A DNA stretch of 32,909 nucleotides from Lentisphaerota bacterium (GTDB lineage Bacteria > Verrucomicrobiota > Lentisphaeria > Victivallales > Victivallaceae). How positions within the stretch are numbered: the first letter of the stretch is position 1; each line of letters opens with the position of its first letter. The stretch covers positions 1 to 32,909 of the forward strand of contig SUVY01000027.1 of assembly GCA_015061775.1 (NCBI GenBank), written 5' to 3'. Below are positions 1 to 7,625 of this stretch, piece after piece. Made by a program: the position numbers and the translations under genes. The notes under the pieces are model-generated. The model did no database searches, was not told the DNA's origin, and saw nothing but the letters and a program-made list of their open reading frames with translations.

Positions 1-13
1 AAAGGCTGCTCAG

Positions 14-224
14 GGGCGGCTACTATGCCGCCCGGAGCCGAACGCAGGGAAGAGGCGGATGAAGCCGGGAGCAGAAATTCGCAGAAAAAAGAGCAGAAGT
101 CTCTATTTTCCATCCCCCAAAAAAGCGTCGGACACATGATTTTAGCAAAATCATGTGTCCAGAGGTGCAGGGGACTCTCCCCTGCCGGGAGATTTTTAAG
201 AGGCAAGCAGCCTCTTAAACTCCC
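14..224. repeat. Cluster of strong stem-loops in the left intergenic region
   Basis: Four hairpins are packed into about 210 bases. Stem 14-20 pairs with 27-33 (7 bp, GGGCGGC). Stem 130-143 pairs with 147-160 (14 bp, perfect, 3-base loop AGC). Stem 167-174 pairs with 178-185 (8 bp, GCAGGGGA). Stem 195-204 pairs with 210-219 (10 bp, TTTAAGAGGC), enclosed by GGGAG 187-191 and CTCCC 220-224. No T-run follows the hairpins in the way a terminator would need. Such palindrome clusters usually belong to dispersed intergenic repeat families; copy number in the genome cannot be seen here. A 74-codon reading frame crosses the cluster, but it has no family features and I do not call it a gene. Confidence 0.7.
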
Positions 225-248
225 TCACCATACGATGCCGAAACAATA

Positions 249-264
249 AGGTTTTGCAACAGCC
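249..264 (+). repeat. Left copy of a 16-base inverted repeat pair
   Basis: The sequence AGGTTTTGCAACAGCC is the reverse complement of 6191-6206 with one mismatch (15 of 16). The two copies face each other and bracket the radical SAM to hrpB segment. The core GGCTGTYGCAAAA resembles the ends of several transposon and MITE families, so these may be remnants of an element. The match is short and may be coincidental. Confidence 0.45.
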
Positions 265-283
265 CCCGGTGATCGAATCCACG

Positions 284-1249
284 TTATTGAAGGCGCCAGG
301 GGCAATGGTCGCATACGGGGAGCTGGTGGTCTCTTGCGGCTGTTCTGAAAATGGAACTTCTTTCGTTGGTCAGCAGATCTATGAGCGGAGTTGTTTTGAC
401 GTTTCCCGCTGAAAATCCGAAATAATCGGTGCAGAATCCAAGCTCTCCGTCATGTCTGATATGGATGCGTTCGAGTTGCTTTTTGCAGCCCTCTGAGTCC
501 ATTCCGAACCAGTAAGCGTGCGGAGTGAATTTAACGGATATGGGGTAAGTGGTTTTTTCAAACTCCCTGAGCATAGCGTTGAGTTTTTGACGGTAAGAGG
601 CGTCGTCATCTCTGCACCATCCGGTCAACTCAGGGTAATCGGTTCCGAAATTTTCCAGGCTGAAACGGCGGTATTTTTCGATTTCCGCGGAGCTGAGATA
701 CATGAGCTGCTGAAGGACGACCTCATCGCATCCGAGCTCCGCCATTTGCAACGGAAGCCGGGCGGCTTTCTCAACGTTTCTGTCAGAAACGGTACAGAGG
801 AAGATCAGTTTTCCATTGCGTTCTCTCAGCAGTTCAAGGTTTTTCCGGACTTTGTCGAATACTCCCTCTCCGCGTATGGCGTCGTGGTCATCTCTCATTC
901 CGTCGAGCGAGATGAATATGCGGTCAAAACAGCGGCACAGAACGTCCGAGGCTTTCTGGATCTCAGTTCCATTGGTCACTATGTGAAGCGGATGACCGGC
1001 TTTGTGCAACTCTTCGGCAAGGAAACGGAAGTCGTCGTACAGCATAGGTTCTCCGCCCCAGAGAGTGATGGTGACTTTCTCTTCCGCCGGAGCGAGTTTT
1101 CTCAGCTGAGAGGCATAATCAAGCCATTGAGCGGCAGTTATTTCATTGGCGGCACATCCAGCCATTCCGCGGCTCTGACCGCAGAATGAGCACTTGAGGT
1201 TGCAGCGCACGGTAAGCTGAAAGTGCGCTGCTCTGATTTCAGGAGTCAT
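284..1249 (-). CDS. Radical SAM protein with a twitch/SPASM-like C-terminus
   Basis: This 321-residue cytoplasmic enzyme should bind a [4Fe-4S] cluster and cleave S-adenosylmethionine to a radical. The cluster motif is CNLKCSFC (C16, C20, C23), and the SAM-binding GGEP motif lies at about residues 65-68 (LWGGEPM). The C-terminal part has four further cysteines, C255, C273, C313 and C316. This arrangement fits a twitch-type domain with one auxiliary cluster rather than a full seven-Cys SPASM domain. Proteins of this class modify peptides or activate other enzymes. The substrate cannot be read from the sequence, and no obvious small precursor peptide is adjacent. The gene is second in a minus-strand pair: its ATG overlaps the stop of the SH3 gene (ATGA, 1246-1249), so the two are probably translationally coupled. 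The 3' end faces the stem-loop cluster. Confidence 0.85.
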   Translation of the reverse strand: MTPEIRAAHFQLTVRCNLKCSFCGQSRGMAGCAANEITAAQWLDYASQLRKLAPAEEKVTITLWGGEPMLYDDFRFLAEELHKAGHPLHIVTNGTEIQKASDVLCRCFDRIFISLDGMRDDHDAIRGEGVFDKVRKNLELLRERNGKLIFLCTVSDRNVEKAARLPLQMAELGCDEVVLQQLMYLSSAEIEKYRRFSLENFGTDYPELTGWCRDDDASYRQKLNAMLREFEKTTYPISVKFTPHAYWFGMDSEGCKKQLERIHIRHDGELGFCTDYFGFSAGNVKTTPLIDLLTNERSSIFRTAARDHQLPVCDHCPWRLQ

Positions 1250-2256
1250 TTTTCTGCTTTTTTCTCAAATACAAGTATGGTGGATTTCCAGCGTTTTACG
1301 CGGTAGATCCTTCCGGTGACCGTGACATCTTTGTCGGTGTTGGCTGCGTAGAAATCGTCAGAGATTCCGCAGACAAAAATTCCCTCTTTGGTTTTGCGGT
1401 CAACGACGGCATATTCGGTGAAGCTGGTGGTGCTCTGTCCGATTTTGCACAGGGCTCCGGAGATGGTTGTGAGTTCCTTGTCGGCGACAGCTTTTAATGC
1501 TCCGAGATCATTCCGGATCTGCTTCATTTTTTCAGGAGACGCTTCTTTGACAGCAACGGCAGGTTTCTCAGCTTTCTTCGCAGCAGGCTTTTTCACTTCA
1601 GCAGGTTTTTCCGCTTTCTTTCCCTCAGACTTTTTCACCTCGGCGGATTTTTCAGCCGCAGGCTTCTTTACCCCGGCAGGTTTTTCAGCTTTTTCAGCCG
1701 CAGGTTTCTTCACCTCAGCGGGTCTCTTTTCGTCTTTTTTCTCAGGAGCGGGAGCCGCCTCAGCAGGTTTGCTCTCTTTCTTTTCTCCGATCACGGCATC
1801 TTTGTCGATAGCGATGTAGTCGCCGTAAGCATAGACGAGCAGCCCGGCGGGAGGTTCGACCTTTATCCAGCCGAATTTATCGACGGAGCCGATGGCTTTG
1901 AGTTTGGTTCCGGCAGGATAAACTCCGAAACTCGGGGCTTGGGGATCGTTTGTCGGACGCAGTTTGGTCGCGTTTGAGAGTTTTCCGTTGATGAGATATA
2001 CGGCTGAGACGTAAACCGGCATCGAAGAGGGAGCTTCGAGTTCGAGCCATCCATCTTTTTTTGCCGTTACTTTGACACGGGTCCCCTTCATGATGATTCC
2101 GGCTCTCGGAGACTTGATCGTGGGTTTCATCCGCAAATTGAGCTTGGTTGCGCTCACCTGGGCGTTTCCATACACTTCAGAAGTCTGCACCGGCTCGGCG
2201 GCACTGACAGCGAAAACAGCACACATAAAGACAGAAAACAGAGCAATTTTTTTCAT
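1246..2256 (-). CDS. Secreted protein with two SH3-like domains and a Lys/Pro/Ala repeat linker
   Basis: The 336-residue product begins with a signal peptide (about residues 1-19, ending VSA). Two tandem SH3b-like units follow, at about 31-88 and 90-150. Each has an N-terminal TKL[NR] strand, a central KGT/AGT turn and a GW[LI] core, and the two resemble each other, suggesting an internal duplication. Bacterial SH3 domains usually bind cell-wall peptides. Residues 155-245 form a highly charged Lys/Pro/Ala/Glu linker with 14-residue repeats. The last 90 residues (ending in a VTVTGRIYRV strand) look like a small beta-barrel, perhaps OB-like. A role at the cell wall or periplasm is likely; the exact function is unknown. 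It is first in an operon with the radical SAM gene. Annotation as an SH3 protein is solid, anything further is inference. Confidence 0.8.
   Translation of the reverse strand: MKKIALFSVFMCAVFAVSAAEPVQTSEVYGNAQVSATKLNLRMKPTIKSPRAGIIMKGTRVKVTAKKDGWLELEAPSSMPVYVSAVYLINGKLSNATKLRPTNDPQAPSFGVYPAGTKLKAIGSVDKFGWIKVEPPAGLLVYAYGDYIAIDKDAVIGEKKESKPAEAAPAPEKKDEKRPAEVKKPAAEKAEKPAGVKKPAAEKSAEVKKSEGKKAEKPAEVKKPAAKKAEKPAVAVKEASPEKMKQIRNDLGALKAVADKELTTISGALCKIGQSTTSFTEYAVVDRKTKEGIFVCGISDDFYAANTDKDVTVTGRIYRVKRWKSTILVFEKKAEK
1561..1722 (-). repeat. Tandem repeat coding for a 14-residue Lys/Pro/Ala unit
   Basis: Residues 179-232 of the SH3 protein contain four related units: PAEVKKPAAEKAEK, PAGVKKPAAEK, SAEVKKSEGKKAEK and PAEVKKPAAKKAEK. 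The underlying DNA repeats about every 42 bases, with one unit shortened to 33. Copy number probably varies between strains by slippage or recombination. Such linkers typically span or bind peptidoglycan electrostatically. Confidence 0.8.
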
Positions 2257-2343
2257 GAGATCACCTCTTTCGGACTTGAAAAAGAACTTTCAAGACGCTA
2301 TTTTTAAATCCGGACAAAACTTTAAACTTATTTGATATAACAT

Positions 2344-2371
2344 AATATAACAGTTGTTTTCCGTGGTACAA
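2344..2371 (-). promoter_or_regulatory. Probable promoter of the SH3/radical SAM operon
   Basis: Read on the minus strand, a -35 box TTGTAC (2366-2371) is followed after 16 bases by a -10 box TATATT (2344-2349). The -10 box sits in the same TGTTATATT context seen in front of leuS and at 32266. It would give a leader of roughly 80 bases before the ATG at 2256. The plus-strand lipoprotein gene starts at 2372, so its own promoter must overlap this AT-rich stretch. I could not pick a convincing plus-strand -35 box. Confidence 0.5.
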
Positions 2372-2809
2372 ATGAAAAACGCAAAAAAAAGCTTTATTCT
2401 TCTGTTTTTTCTCCTTGCGGCGGGAGTATTTTCCGGCTGCGCGTCAAAGGAGGAGCCTGCGATCGAACCTGATTTTCCGCTTGCCGGAACCCATTGGGCT
2501 CCGTTGAGCGGACCGCAGGGAGCTGTGCTTGAGTTCTCTCCGGACGCCAAGCGCATTGTCGGAACAACCAACGGCAATCGCTTTTTCGCTCCTGTCGAGC
2601 GGGCAAGGGGGGAGTTGCTCAATTTCGGAAACATTGCCATTACCCGGGCAATTTCCCGCGATCCCGAGCGCGAAGCGATGTTTATCGACGCCCTCGACCG
2701 TACCCGGGCGTGGAAGATCAGCGATAACACTCTGGTTCTTGAGGACGAACGCAAAAAAACGGTTCTCCGTCTCCAGCGTCTTTATCTCAAAAAACGCAAG
2801 GCAAAATGA
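2372..2809 (+). CDS. Small META/HslJ-like lipoprotein
   Basis: A predicted lipoprotein of 145 residues. The N-terminus is MKNAKKS followed by a hydrophobic stretch and a lipobox VFSGC, with the lipidated Cys at position 23 and CASKEE after it. The mature part carries a pattern like META-domain proteins: 'LAGTHWAPLSG', then 'AVLEFS', then 'WKISDNTLVLED'. That fold is common in small outer-membrane or periplasmic proteins of unknown biochemical role (HslJ type). I chose the ATG at 2372 because the upstream in-frame TTG at 2354 would add six residues in front of the signal peptide. The gene overlaps the recombinase gene by four bases (ATGA at 2806-2809), so the recombinase and helicase are probably co-transcribed with it. 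Confidence 0.75.
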   Translation: MKNAKKSFILLFFLLAAGVFSGCASKEEPAIEPDFPLAGTHWAPLSGPQGAVLEFSPDAKRIVGTTNGNRFFAPVERARGELLNFGNIAITRAISRDPEREAMFIDALDRTRAWKISDNTLVLEDERKKTVLRLQRLYLKKRKAK

Positions 2810-3738
2810 CCCGTCTCGAACAGTACATCCGCTATCTTGAAAATGAGCGCAACGCAAGTCCGCATACCGTCGGAGCTTACCGCAGAGATATCCTCGAATT
2901 CTGCCGTCTGGTGACTTCCGGAGAGGAGTTCGACGATTGGAGCCAAATCGATGCCGACTGTGCCCGCAGATATCTTATGCTGCTCCATGAGCGTCAGACC
3001 TCAAAACGCACGATACAGCGAAAAATATCCTCTCTCAAATCCCTCTGCCGTTATCTTATCCGTCAAGGGCATATCAGAAGCAATCCATTTGCCGAGGTCG
3101 GAAGAGTGAAGGCAGATAAACCTCTGCCCAAAGTGATGAGCACAAGGCAGATAGATGAACTTATCAGCGCAGTCGCAGGCTACTGGGAAAATATGAAGGA
3201 GTGCGGAGCGAGCCGCAGCGATGACTCTGCAGAGTTTTCCATGCTGCGCGATACCGCAATGATCGAGGTGATATACTCTTCCGGTCTGCGCGTGAGCGAG
3301 GTCGTCGGAATCACTTCAGGCGACATAAGTCACGATGTCGTAAAGATCCGCGGCAAAGGGAAAAAAGAGCGGCTCGGAGTTCTGGGCAAACAAGCCCTCG
3401 ACGCCATCGCCCGCTACCGCCGCTTCTGCCGCAGCTGCGGAATAAGTTTCAGACCGGATCAGCCGCTCTTTCTCAACCGTTTCGGAGAGGGTATCACCGC
3501 AAGAAGTTTCCAGCGCAATCTCAAAAATTATCTTATATTTGCCGGACTTCCTCCGGACTTTACTCCGCATAAACTGCGCCACAGCTTTGCGACCCACCTG
3601 CTCGATGCCGGAGCCGATCTGCGCAGCGTGCAGGAGCTGCTCGGACACGAAAATCTGAGCACCACCCAGATATACACCCATGTCGGAGTTGAACGGCTCA
3701 AAAAAGTTTATCGCGAAGCGCATCCGAGGGCGAAATGA
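2806..3738 (+). CDS. xerC: Tyrosine recombinase of the XerC/XerD type
   Basis: A 310-residue site-specific recombinase, the usual length of chromosomal Xer proteins. Residues 1-95 form the SAM-like core-binding domain (LEQYIRYLENERNAS), and residues 105-305 the catalytic domain. All catalytic residues are present: R162 (SGLRVSEV), K184 (RGKGKKER), H255 and R258 (HKLRHSFATHLL), H281 (LGHENLSTTQ) and the nucleophile Y290 (IYTHV). The Xer pair resolves chromosome dimers at dif during division. Phage and integron integrases share the catalytic core, but the compact length and the housekeeping-like operon favour the Xer role. Whether it is XerC or XerD cannot be settled here. Start and stop both overlap neighbours by ATGA. 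Confidence 0.88.
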   Translation: MTRLEQYIRYLENERNASPHTVGAYRRDILEFCRLVTSGEEFDDWSQIDADCARRYLMLLHERQTSKRTIQRKISSLKSLCRYLIRQGHIRSNPFAEVGRVKADKPLPKVMSTRQIDELISAVAGYWENMKECGASRSDDSAEFSMLRDTAMIEVIYSSGLRVSEVVGITSGDISHDVVKIRGKGKKERLGVLGKQALDAIARYRRFCRSCGISFRPDQPLFLNRFGEGITARSFQRNLKNYLIFAGLPPDFTPHKLRHSFATHLLDAGADLRSVQELLGHENLSTTQIYTHVGVERLKKVYREAHPRAK

Positions 3739-6173
3739 GAGAAGTTCTGCCGATAGATGAGAGCATTCCGCAAATCGTGGAGACCGTTCTTGATAATGCC
3801 GTCACCGTTCTGCGCGCCGCTCCGGGAACCGGAAAGACCACGCGGGTAGCTCCTGCACTGCATTCACTCCTTGCCGGAAAGATACTGCTGGTCGAGCCCC
3901 GCCGTGTCGCAGCTTCAGGAGCAGCCTCAAGGATAGCTTATGAGCTCGGAGAGAAGTGCGGCAAGACTGCGGGTTTCATCGTGCGCGGAGAAAAGTCATG
4001 CTCAAAAGAGAGCTCCATCATAGCCGTCACCACCGGAATATTTCTCAATATGCTTCTGCATGACCCATCCCTCGACGGAGTGTCGGCAGTTATTTTCGAT
4101 GAGTTCCATGAAAGATCCATGCAGTCCGATCTCGGGTTTACCCTGACGCTTGAGAGTATGCGGATTTTCAGAGACGACCTTAAAATCGTCATCATGTCTG
4201 CGACCATCGACGCCAATAAGCTGCTTGAGATGGTTCCTGAGGCAAAAATTGCCGACGTCCCGGGAAAGCTCTACGAGTTGACCACACAGTACAATCCCGA
4301 TGGAATCGTTCTGCGCGACCTTATTCCCGTCTGTGCCCGCCACACCATGCAGGCAGTGAAAGAGTATCCGGGCGACGCGCTGGTATTCATGCCCGGAGCA
4401 GTCGAGATAGACCGTCTTGCCGATGCGCTCAAAGAGTTCGCTTCTGAGCAGGATATCGAGATATGCAAGCTCCACGGAAGAATGAAATTTGAGGAACAAT
4501 CCGCCGTATTGAACCCCTCCTGCCGTGCGCGCCGCCGTATAGTCATCGCCACCAATATTGCCGAGAGCAGCGTCACCATTCCGCATATACGCATAGTTAT
4601 AGACAGCGGCTATGAAAAGCGTCTGCTCCATGACCCCTCTACCGGATTTGACCGCCTCGAGACCTGCCGCATATCGCTTGAGTCGGCGGATCAGCGGGCG
4701 GGACGCGCGGCGAGAACTGCATCAGGGTATGTGAAACGGCTCTGGAGCATGAGCGATGAACGCAGTTTTGAGCGCCATACTCCGGCGGAAATATCCGGAT
4801 GCGATCTTGCTCCGCTTGCGCTGGCTCTGGCGGACTGGGGGGCGGCTCCCGATGAGCTTATTTGGATGACCCCTCCGGACTCTGCGCGGCTTGCGGCGGC
4901 ACAGGAGCTGCTTAAAGAGCTCGGAGCGGCAGATGCTGAGAACCGCATCACGGAACGCGGAAAAGAGATGTCCCGTCTTCCCGTGCACCCGCGCATATCC
5001 GCTATGCTTAGGGGGGCAGCCGGAGACCCTTCCATGCTTGCTCTCGGCTGCGAGACGGCAGCGGTGATAGAAGAGCCGGCTCCGCATGAAAATTCGGTGC
5101 TGATATCGCAACATATCGAACTCCTGAGGAGGCATCCCGATAAATTCCGCCGCCGCAAAGAGTTGGCAAATCAGCTCAAAAAGTTGACTGGAGCAGTCGA
5201 TGTTTCTGCTGCTGCTCCTGAGCTTTGTTCCCAGCTTGTAATGCGCGCATTTCCCGACCGGGTCGGAGGATTTTCAGGCAGAATGTACCGGTTTTCCGGA
5301 GGAGGTTCCGGAGTTCTTGCTCCTGATTGTGATCTGCAGTCTTCTCCTGTGCTCGCCTGCGCAGCACTTCAGGGAAGCATCAATGCCAGTTGTGTCATAA
5401 GGCTTTGCGAATACACTTCACTTGAGGAGATAAGGGAGATTTTTTCCGACCGCATCACCAGCTCCGTGGTCTCGCGCTTCGACCCATCTGACGGCAAAGT
5501 GACCTCAGTCCGCGAAGAGCGCCTGGGAGAACTCGTTTTGAATTCGACTCCCTGCGCTTCCGATCCGCAGGAATCGGCAAAAGCCGTAGTCTCCGAAGCC
5601 CTGAGGCGCGGAATAGCCATTCCCGACCCGTCGGATAAAAAAGCCGTCCAGTTTCTTGAACGTGTCCTCTACGCCCGCAGGCAGTCGGACGAGGAGTTTC
5701 CCCATTGGGAAGAGCCGGAAGTCTGGAAAGATTTTCTGCTTGAAAATGCCGCCTTTGCCGGGAATATCCGCGATTTCAACTCCCTGCGTTCAGCCGATTG
5801 GCTCAATGTGATGAAAAATGCGGCAGGATACCAGAATACAGTTCTGCTGGACAGACTTTATCCTGAGTATTTTGTCACTCCGGCGAACTGCCGCCATGCG
5901 ATAGATTATTCCGGAGACGTTCCGGTGCTGAGGGCGAGGGTGCAGGAGATGTACGGAGTAAAGAGTCATCCGTGTGTAGGCAAGAAAAATATTCCGCTCA
6001 AAATAGATCTGCTCTCCCCCGCATTGAGGAGCACGCAAATAACATCCGATCTGCCGGGGTTCTGGAAAAACTCCTGGCACCTTGTCCGCAAAGACATGAA
6101 GAGCCGTTACCCCAAACACGACTGGCCTGAAGACCCGGAAAACGCCACTCCGCATACCAAAGTAAGGTTGTAA
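3735..6173 (+). CDS. hrpB: ATP-dependent helicase of the HrpB family
   Basis: An 812-residue DEAH/RHA-type helicase, matching the usual HrpB length (about 800-840). Motif I is APGTGKTT (residues 29-36), motif II is DEFHER (122-127), motif III is SAT (155-157) and motif VI is QRAGRAART. The second RecA domain, the winged-helix/ratchet region and the long HrpB-specific C-terminus (ending in a 'LPGFWKNSW' stretch) follow. HrpB is a widespread but poorly understood RNA/DNA helicase. Three Xer-type and helicase genes being coupled suggests a nucleic-acid maintenance operon, but co-function is not known. The gene overlaps the recombinase by ATGA and ends 10 bases before the stem-loop that separates it from the convergent operon. 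Confidence 0.92.
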   Translation: MREVLPIDESIPQIVETVLDNAVTVLRAAPGTGKTTRVAPALHSLLAGKILLVEPRRVAASGAASRIAYELGEKCGKTAGFIVRGEKSCSKESSIIAVTTGIFLNMLLHDPSLDGVSAVIFDEFHERSMQSDLGFTLTLESMRIFRDDLKIVIMSATIDANKLLEMVPEAKIADVPGKLYELTTQYNPDGIVLRDLIPVCARHTMQAVKEYPGDALVFMPGAVEIDRLADALKEFASEQDIEICKLHGRMKFEEQSAVLNPSCRARRRIVIATNIAESSVTIPHIRIVIDSGYEKRLLHDPSTGFDRLETCRISLESADQRAGRAARTASGYVKRLWSMSDERSFERHTPAEISGCDLAPLALALADWGAAPDELIWMTPPDSARLAAAQELLKELGAADAENRITERGKEMSRLPVHPRISAMLRGAAGDPSMLALGCETAAVIEEPAPHENSVLISQHIELLRRHPDKFRRRKELANQLKKLTGAVDVSAAAPELCSQLVMRAFPDRVGGFSGRMYRFSGGGSGVLAPDCDLQSSPVLACAALQGSINASCVIRLCEYTSLEEIREIFSDRITSSVVSRFDPSDGKVTSVREERLGELVLNSTPCASDPQESAKAVVSEALRRGIAIPDPSDKKAVQFLERVLYARRQSDEEFPHWEEPEVWKDFLLENAAFAGNIRDFNSLRSADWLNVMKNAAGYQNTVLLDRLYPEYFVTPANCRHAIDYSGDVPVLRARVQEMYGVKSHPCVGKKNIPLKIDLLSPALRSTQITSDLPGFWKNSWHLVRKDMKSRYPKHDWPEDPENATPHTKVRL

Positions 6174-6182
6174 AACGGTTCA

Positions 6183-6236
6183 AAAAAAGAGGCTGTCGCA
6201 AAACCTCAAAAAGGTGAGCAGCAACGCCTCTTTTTT
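6183..6236. terminator. Bidirectional terminator between convergent operons
   Basis: AAAAAAGAGGC at 6183-6193 pairs perfectly with GCCTCTTTTTT at 6226-6236 (11 bp), with a 32-base loop that can fold further (ACCT/AGGT). The A-run at one end and T-run at the other make it usable for transcripts from both sides: hrpB ends at 6173 and the LarA-like gene ends at 6257 on the other strand. The left arm runs into the 16-base repeat at 6191-6206, so the hairpin may derive from a mobile-element end. Confidence 0.75.
6191..6206 (-). repeat. Right copy of a 16-base inverted repeat pair
   Basis: GGCTGTCGCAAAACCT is the inverted partner of 249-264, differing at one base. It forms part of the left arm and loop of the terminator hairpin. 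Confidence 0.45.
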
Positions 6237-6256
6237 ACAGATAGGACAGATCAAGT

Positions 6257-7543
6257 TCAATCAGCAAAGTTCTCTTTGAGAGCCCACAAGCCGAGGGCGG
6301 GATTGCTGATGTAGAAGATCTCTTCTCCGTTGACGGTATTGTATCCGTCCTTGAGCTGATCGACGGGATATTTTTTCAGCATCTCATCGAGGTCGCCGTA
6401 CTCAAAACCGACTGATCTGATCTCCTCTTCGGAGACTCCGGGACCGGGACAGTAGGTGATGGTGAAGCGTCCTTCGCTCGAACCGTGGATGAAGTGTGCT
6501 GCCGCTCCGAGGCTCTTTTGGAGCTCTTCGTTCTCCGCGACCATCTTGAGGGTGTAATCGGTTCCCTTGTAGCCGTATTTGCGGATGAGGCGGTCGTTTT
6601 CTTTGTCCTCTCCGAACTCTTTCAATCCCGGTGCCAGCACGATGAGGTCTCCGTCATCGGCGATTGCCATGCGGGTACGGTAAACCGCTTTGTTTCCGAG
6701 CCAGGTGCTCTTGAACTCTTCGGGATCGAGATAGACAACGACCTTTTTGAGCGGCTTATCCAGAAGCTGGAGATTGGTCTCGACAGAGAGTTTTGCCGCG
6801 AGCTTGAAAGCGTCCTCATTGTCTCCGGAGTAAAATCCGCGCAGAGCCATTTTTCCGGTCTCTTCGTTCTTGGAAAGCACCGTGAGCATATAGACGATCG
6901 GGCGGTCAGCGAGGAAGGTATTGACTCCGTAGTTGAAGAGACTGCGGACGGGGCTTACCGCGTGCCCCATGATCTTTTCAAGGTTGGAGACCGCTCCGAG
7001 GAAGTGGCTCTTATTGATCATATCCGAGCCGCCGACTCCGACCATGATGTTTTTGGTGTAGTTCGCCATGCCGACGACTTCGTGCGGAACCACCTGACCG
7101 ATGGAAAGAATAAGGTCATAATCCTCAAAGAGGATCTTGTTGACCTGAACATTGACTTCGTAATCTACTTTGCCTCCGGAAAGCTCAGAGATGAATTTGC
7201 TGTCGGCTTTTCCCAGAGTCACCACATCGTTTCTCCAGTCGTGCACGAGAAACGCGCTCTTGGGAATATCTTTGCCGAACATCAGTTCAAGTTCAGCGTC
7301 TCCCATCGGGCTGTGAGTTCCCAGCGCGGGCATGATGTCGATGTGACACTTGTCGTGATACTCTTTCCAGATGATATTGGTAATAAGACCCGCCTGAGAG
7401 TTGAGACGGGTGTGGTCAGGAGGCAGAAGCAACAGTTTTTTGATCTCTTTGCCGGTAGCTTTGATGGTATCGAGAACGAGAGTTTTGAGTTCTTCTTCTC
7501 TGATGTCGAAGTTTGCGGCTCCCTTTTGGATATATACAGCCAT
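6257..7543 (-). CDS. LarA-superfamily nickel-pincer epimerase, probably D-mannonate/D-gluconate 2-epimerase
   Basis: A 428-residue member of the lactate racemase (LarA, formerly DUF2088) superfamily. These enzymes swap stereochemistry at C2 of alpha-hydroxyacids using a nickel-pincer nucleotide. The key residues are all visible with LarA spacing. D43 and R46 lie in PPDHTR, and H77 is in LGTHSP (acid/base His). H154 is in VPHEVVG, K164 in YTKNIMVG carries the cofactor, and H180 in KSHFLG is a Ni ligand; the spacings 10 and 16 equal those of H174-K184-H200 in LarA. The superfamily is known to include D-gluconate 2-epimerases. Being in an operon with a mannonate oxidoreductase-like SDR and 6-phosphogluconate dehydrogenase makes D-mannonate to D-gluconate the likely reaction (inference). 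The cofactor-building genes larB, larC and larE are not in the window. An AAAGGA ribosome site precedes the ATG. Confidence 0.8.
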   Translation of the reverse strand: MAVYIQKGAANFDIREEELKTLVLDTIKATGKEIKKLLLLPPDHTRLNSQAGLITNIIWKEYHDKCHIDIMPALGTHSPMGDAELELMFGKDIPKSAFLVHDWRNDVVTLGKADSKFISELSGGKVDYEVNVQVNKILFEDYDLILSIGQVVPHEVVGMANYTKNIMVGVGGSDMINKSHFLGAVSNLEKIMGHAVSPVRSLFNYGVNTFLADRPIVYMLTVLSKNEETGKMALRGFYSGDNEDAFKLAAKLSVETNLQLLDKPLKKVVVYLDPEEFKSTWLGNKAVYRTRMAIADDGDLIVLAPGLKEFGEDKENDRLIRKYGYKGTDYTLKMVAENEELQKSLGAAAHFIHGSSEGRFTITYCPGPGVSEEEIRSVGFEYGDLDEMLKKYPVDQLKDGYNTVNGEEIFYISNPALGLWALKENFAD

Positions 7544-7565
7544 GATATTTTCCTTTCAATGTGCA

Positions 7566-7600
7566 ACGGGAGAAAGGTCAAAAAATTGCCTTTCCCCCGT
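7566..7600 (-). other. Intercistronic hairpin between gnd and the LarA-like gene
   Basis: ACGGG-A-GAAAGG (7566-7577) pairs with CCTTTC-C-CCCGT (7589-7600): 11 pairs, one A/C mismatch and an 11-base AT-rich loop. No T-run follows on the minus strand, so it is unlikely to be a terminator. It sits just upstream of the ribosome site of the LarA-like gene, where it may stabilise or process the mRNA or lower expression of the last gene. Confidence 0.6.
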
Positions 7601-7625
7601 GATTAAGTTTCAGAAAAGCCTCAGC

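Noticed and set aside
25-249. 74-codon open frame on the plus strand
   Set aside because: It runs through the stem-loop cluster, has no family features or ribosome site, and its translation follows the palindromes.
6485-7606. 373-codon frame antisense to the LarA-like gene
   Set aside because: The minus strand encodes a clear enzyme with intact ligands. The long antisense frame is explained by codon bias and has no recognisable domain.
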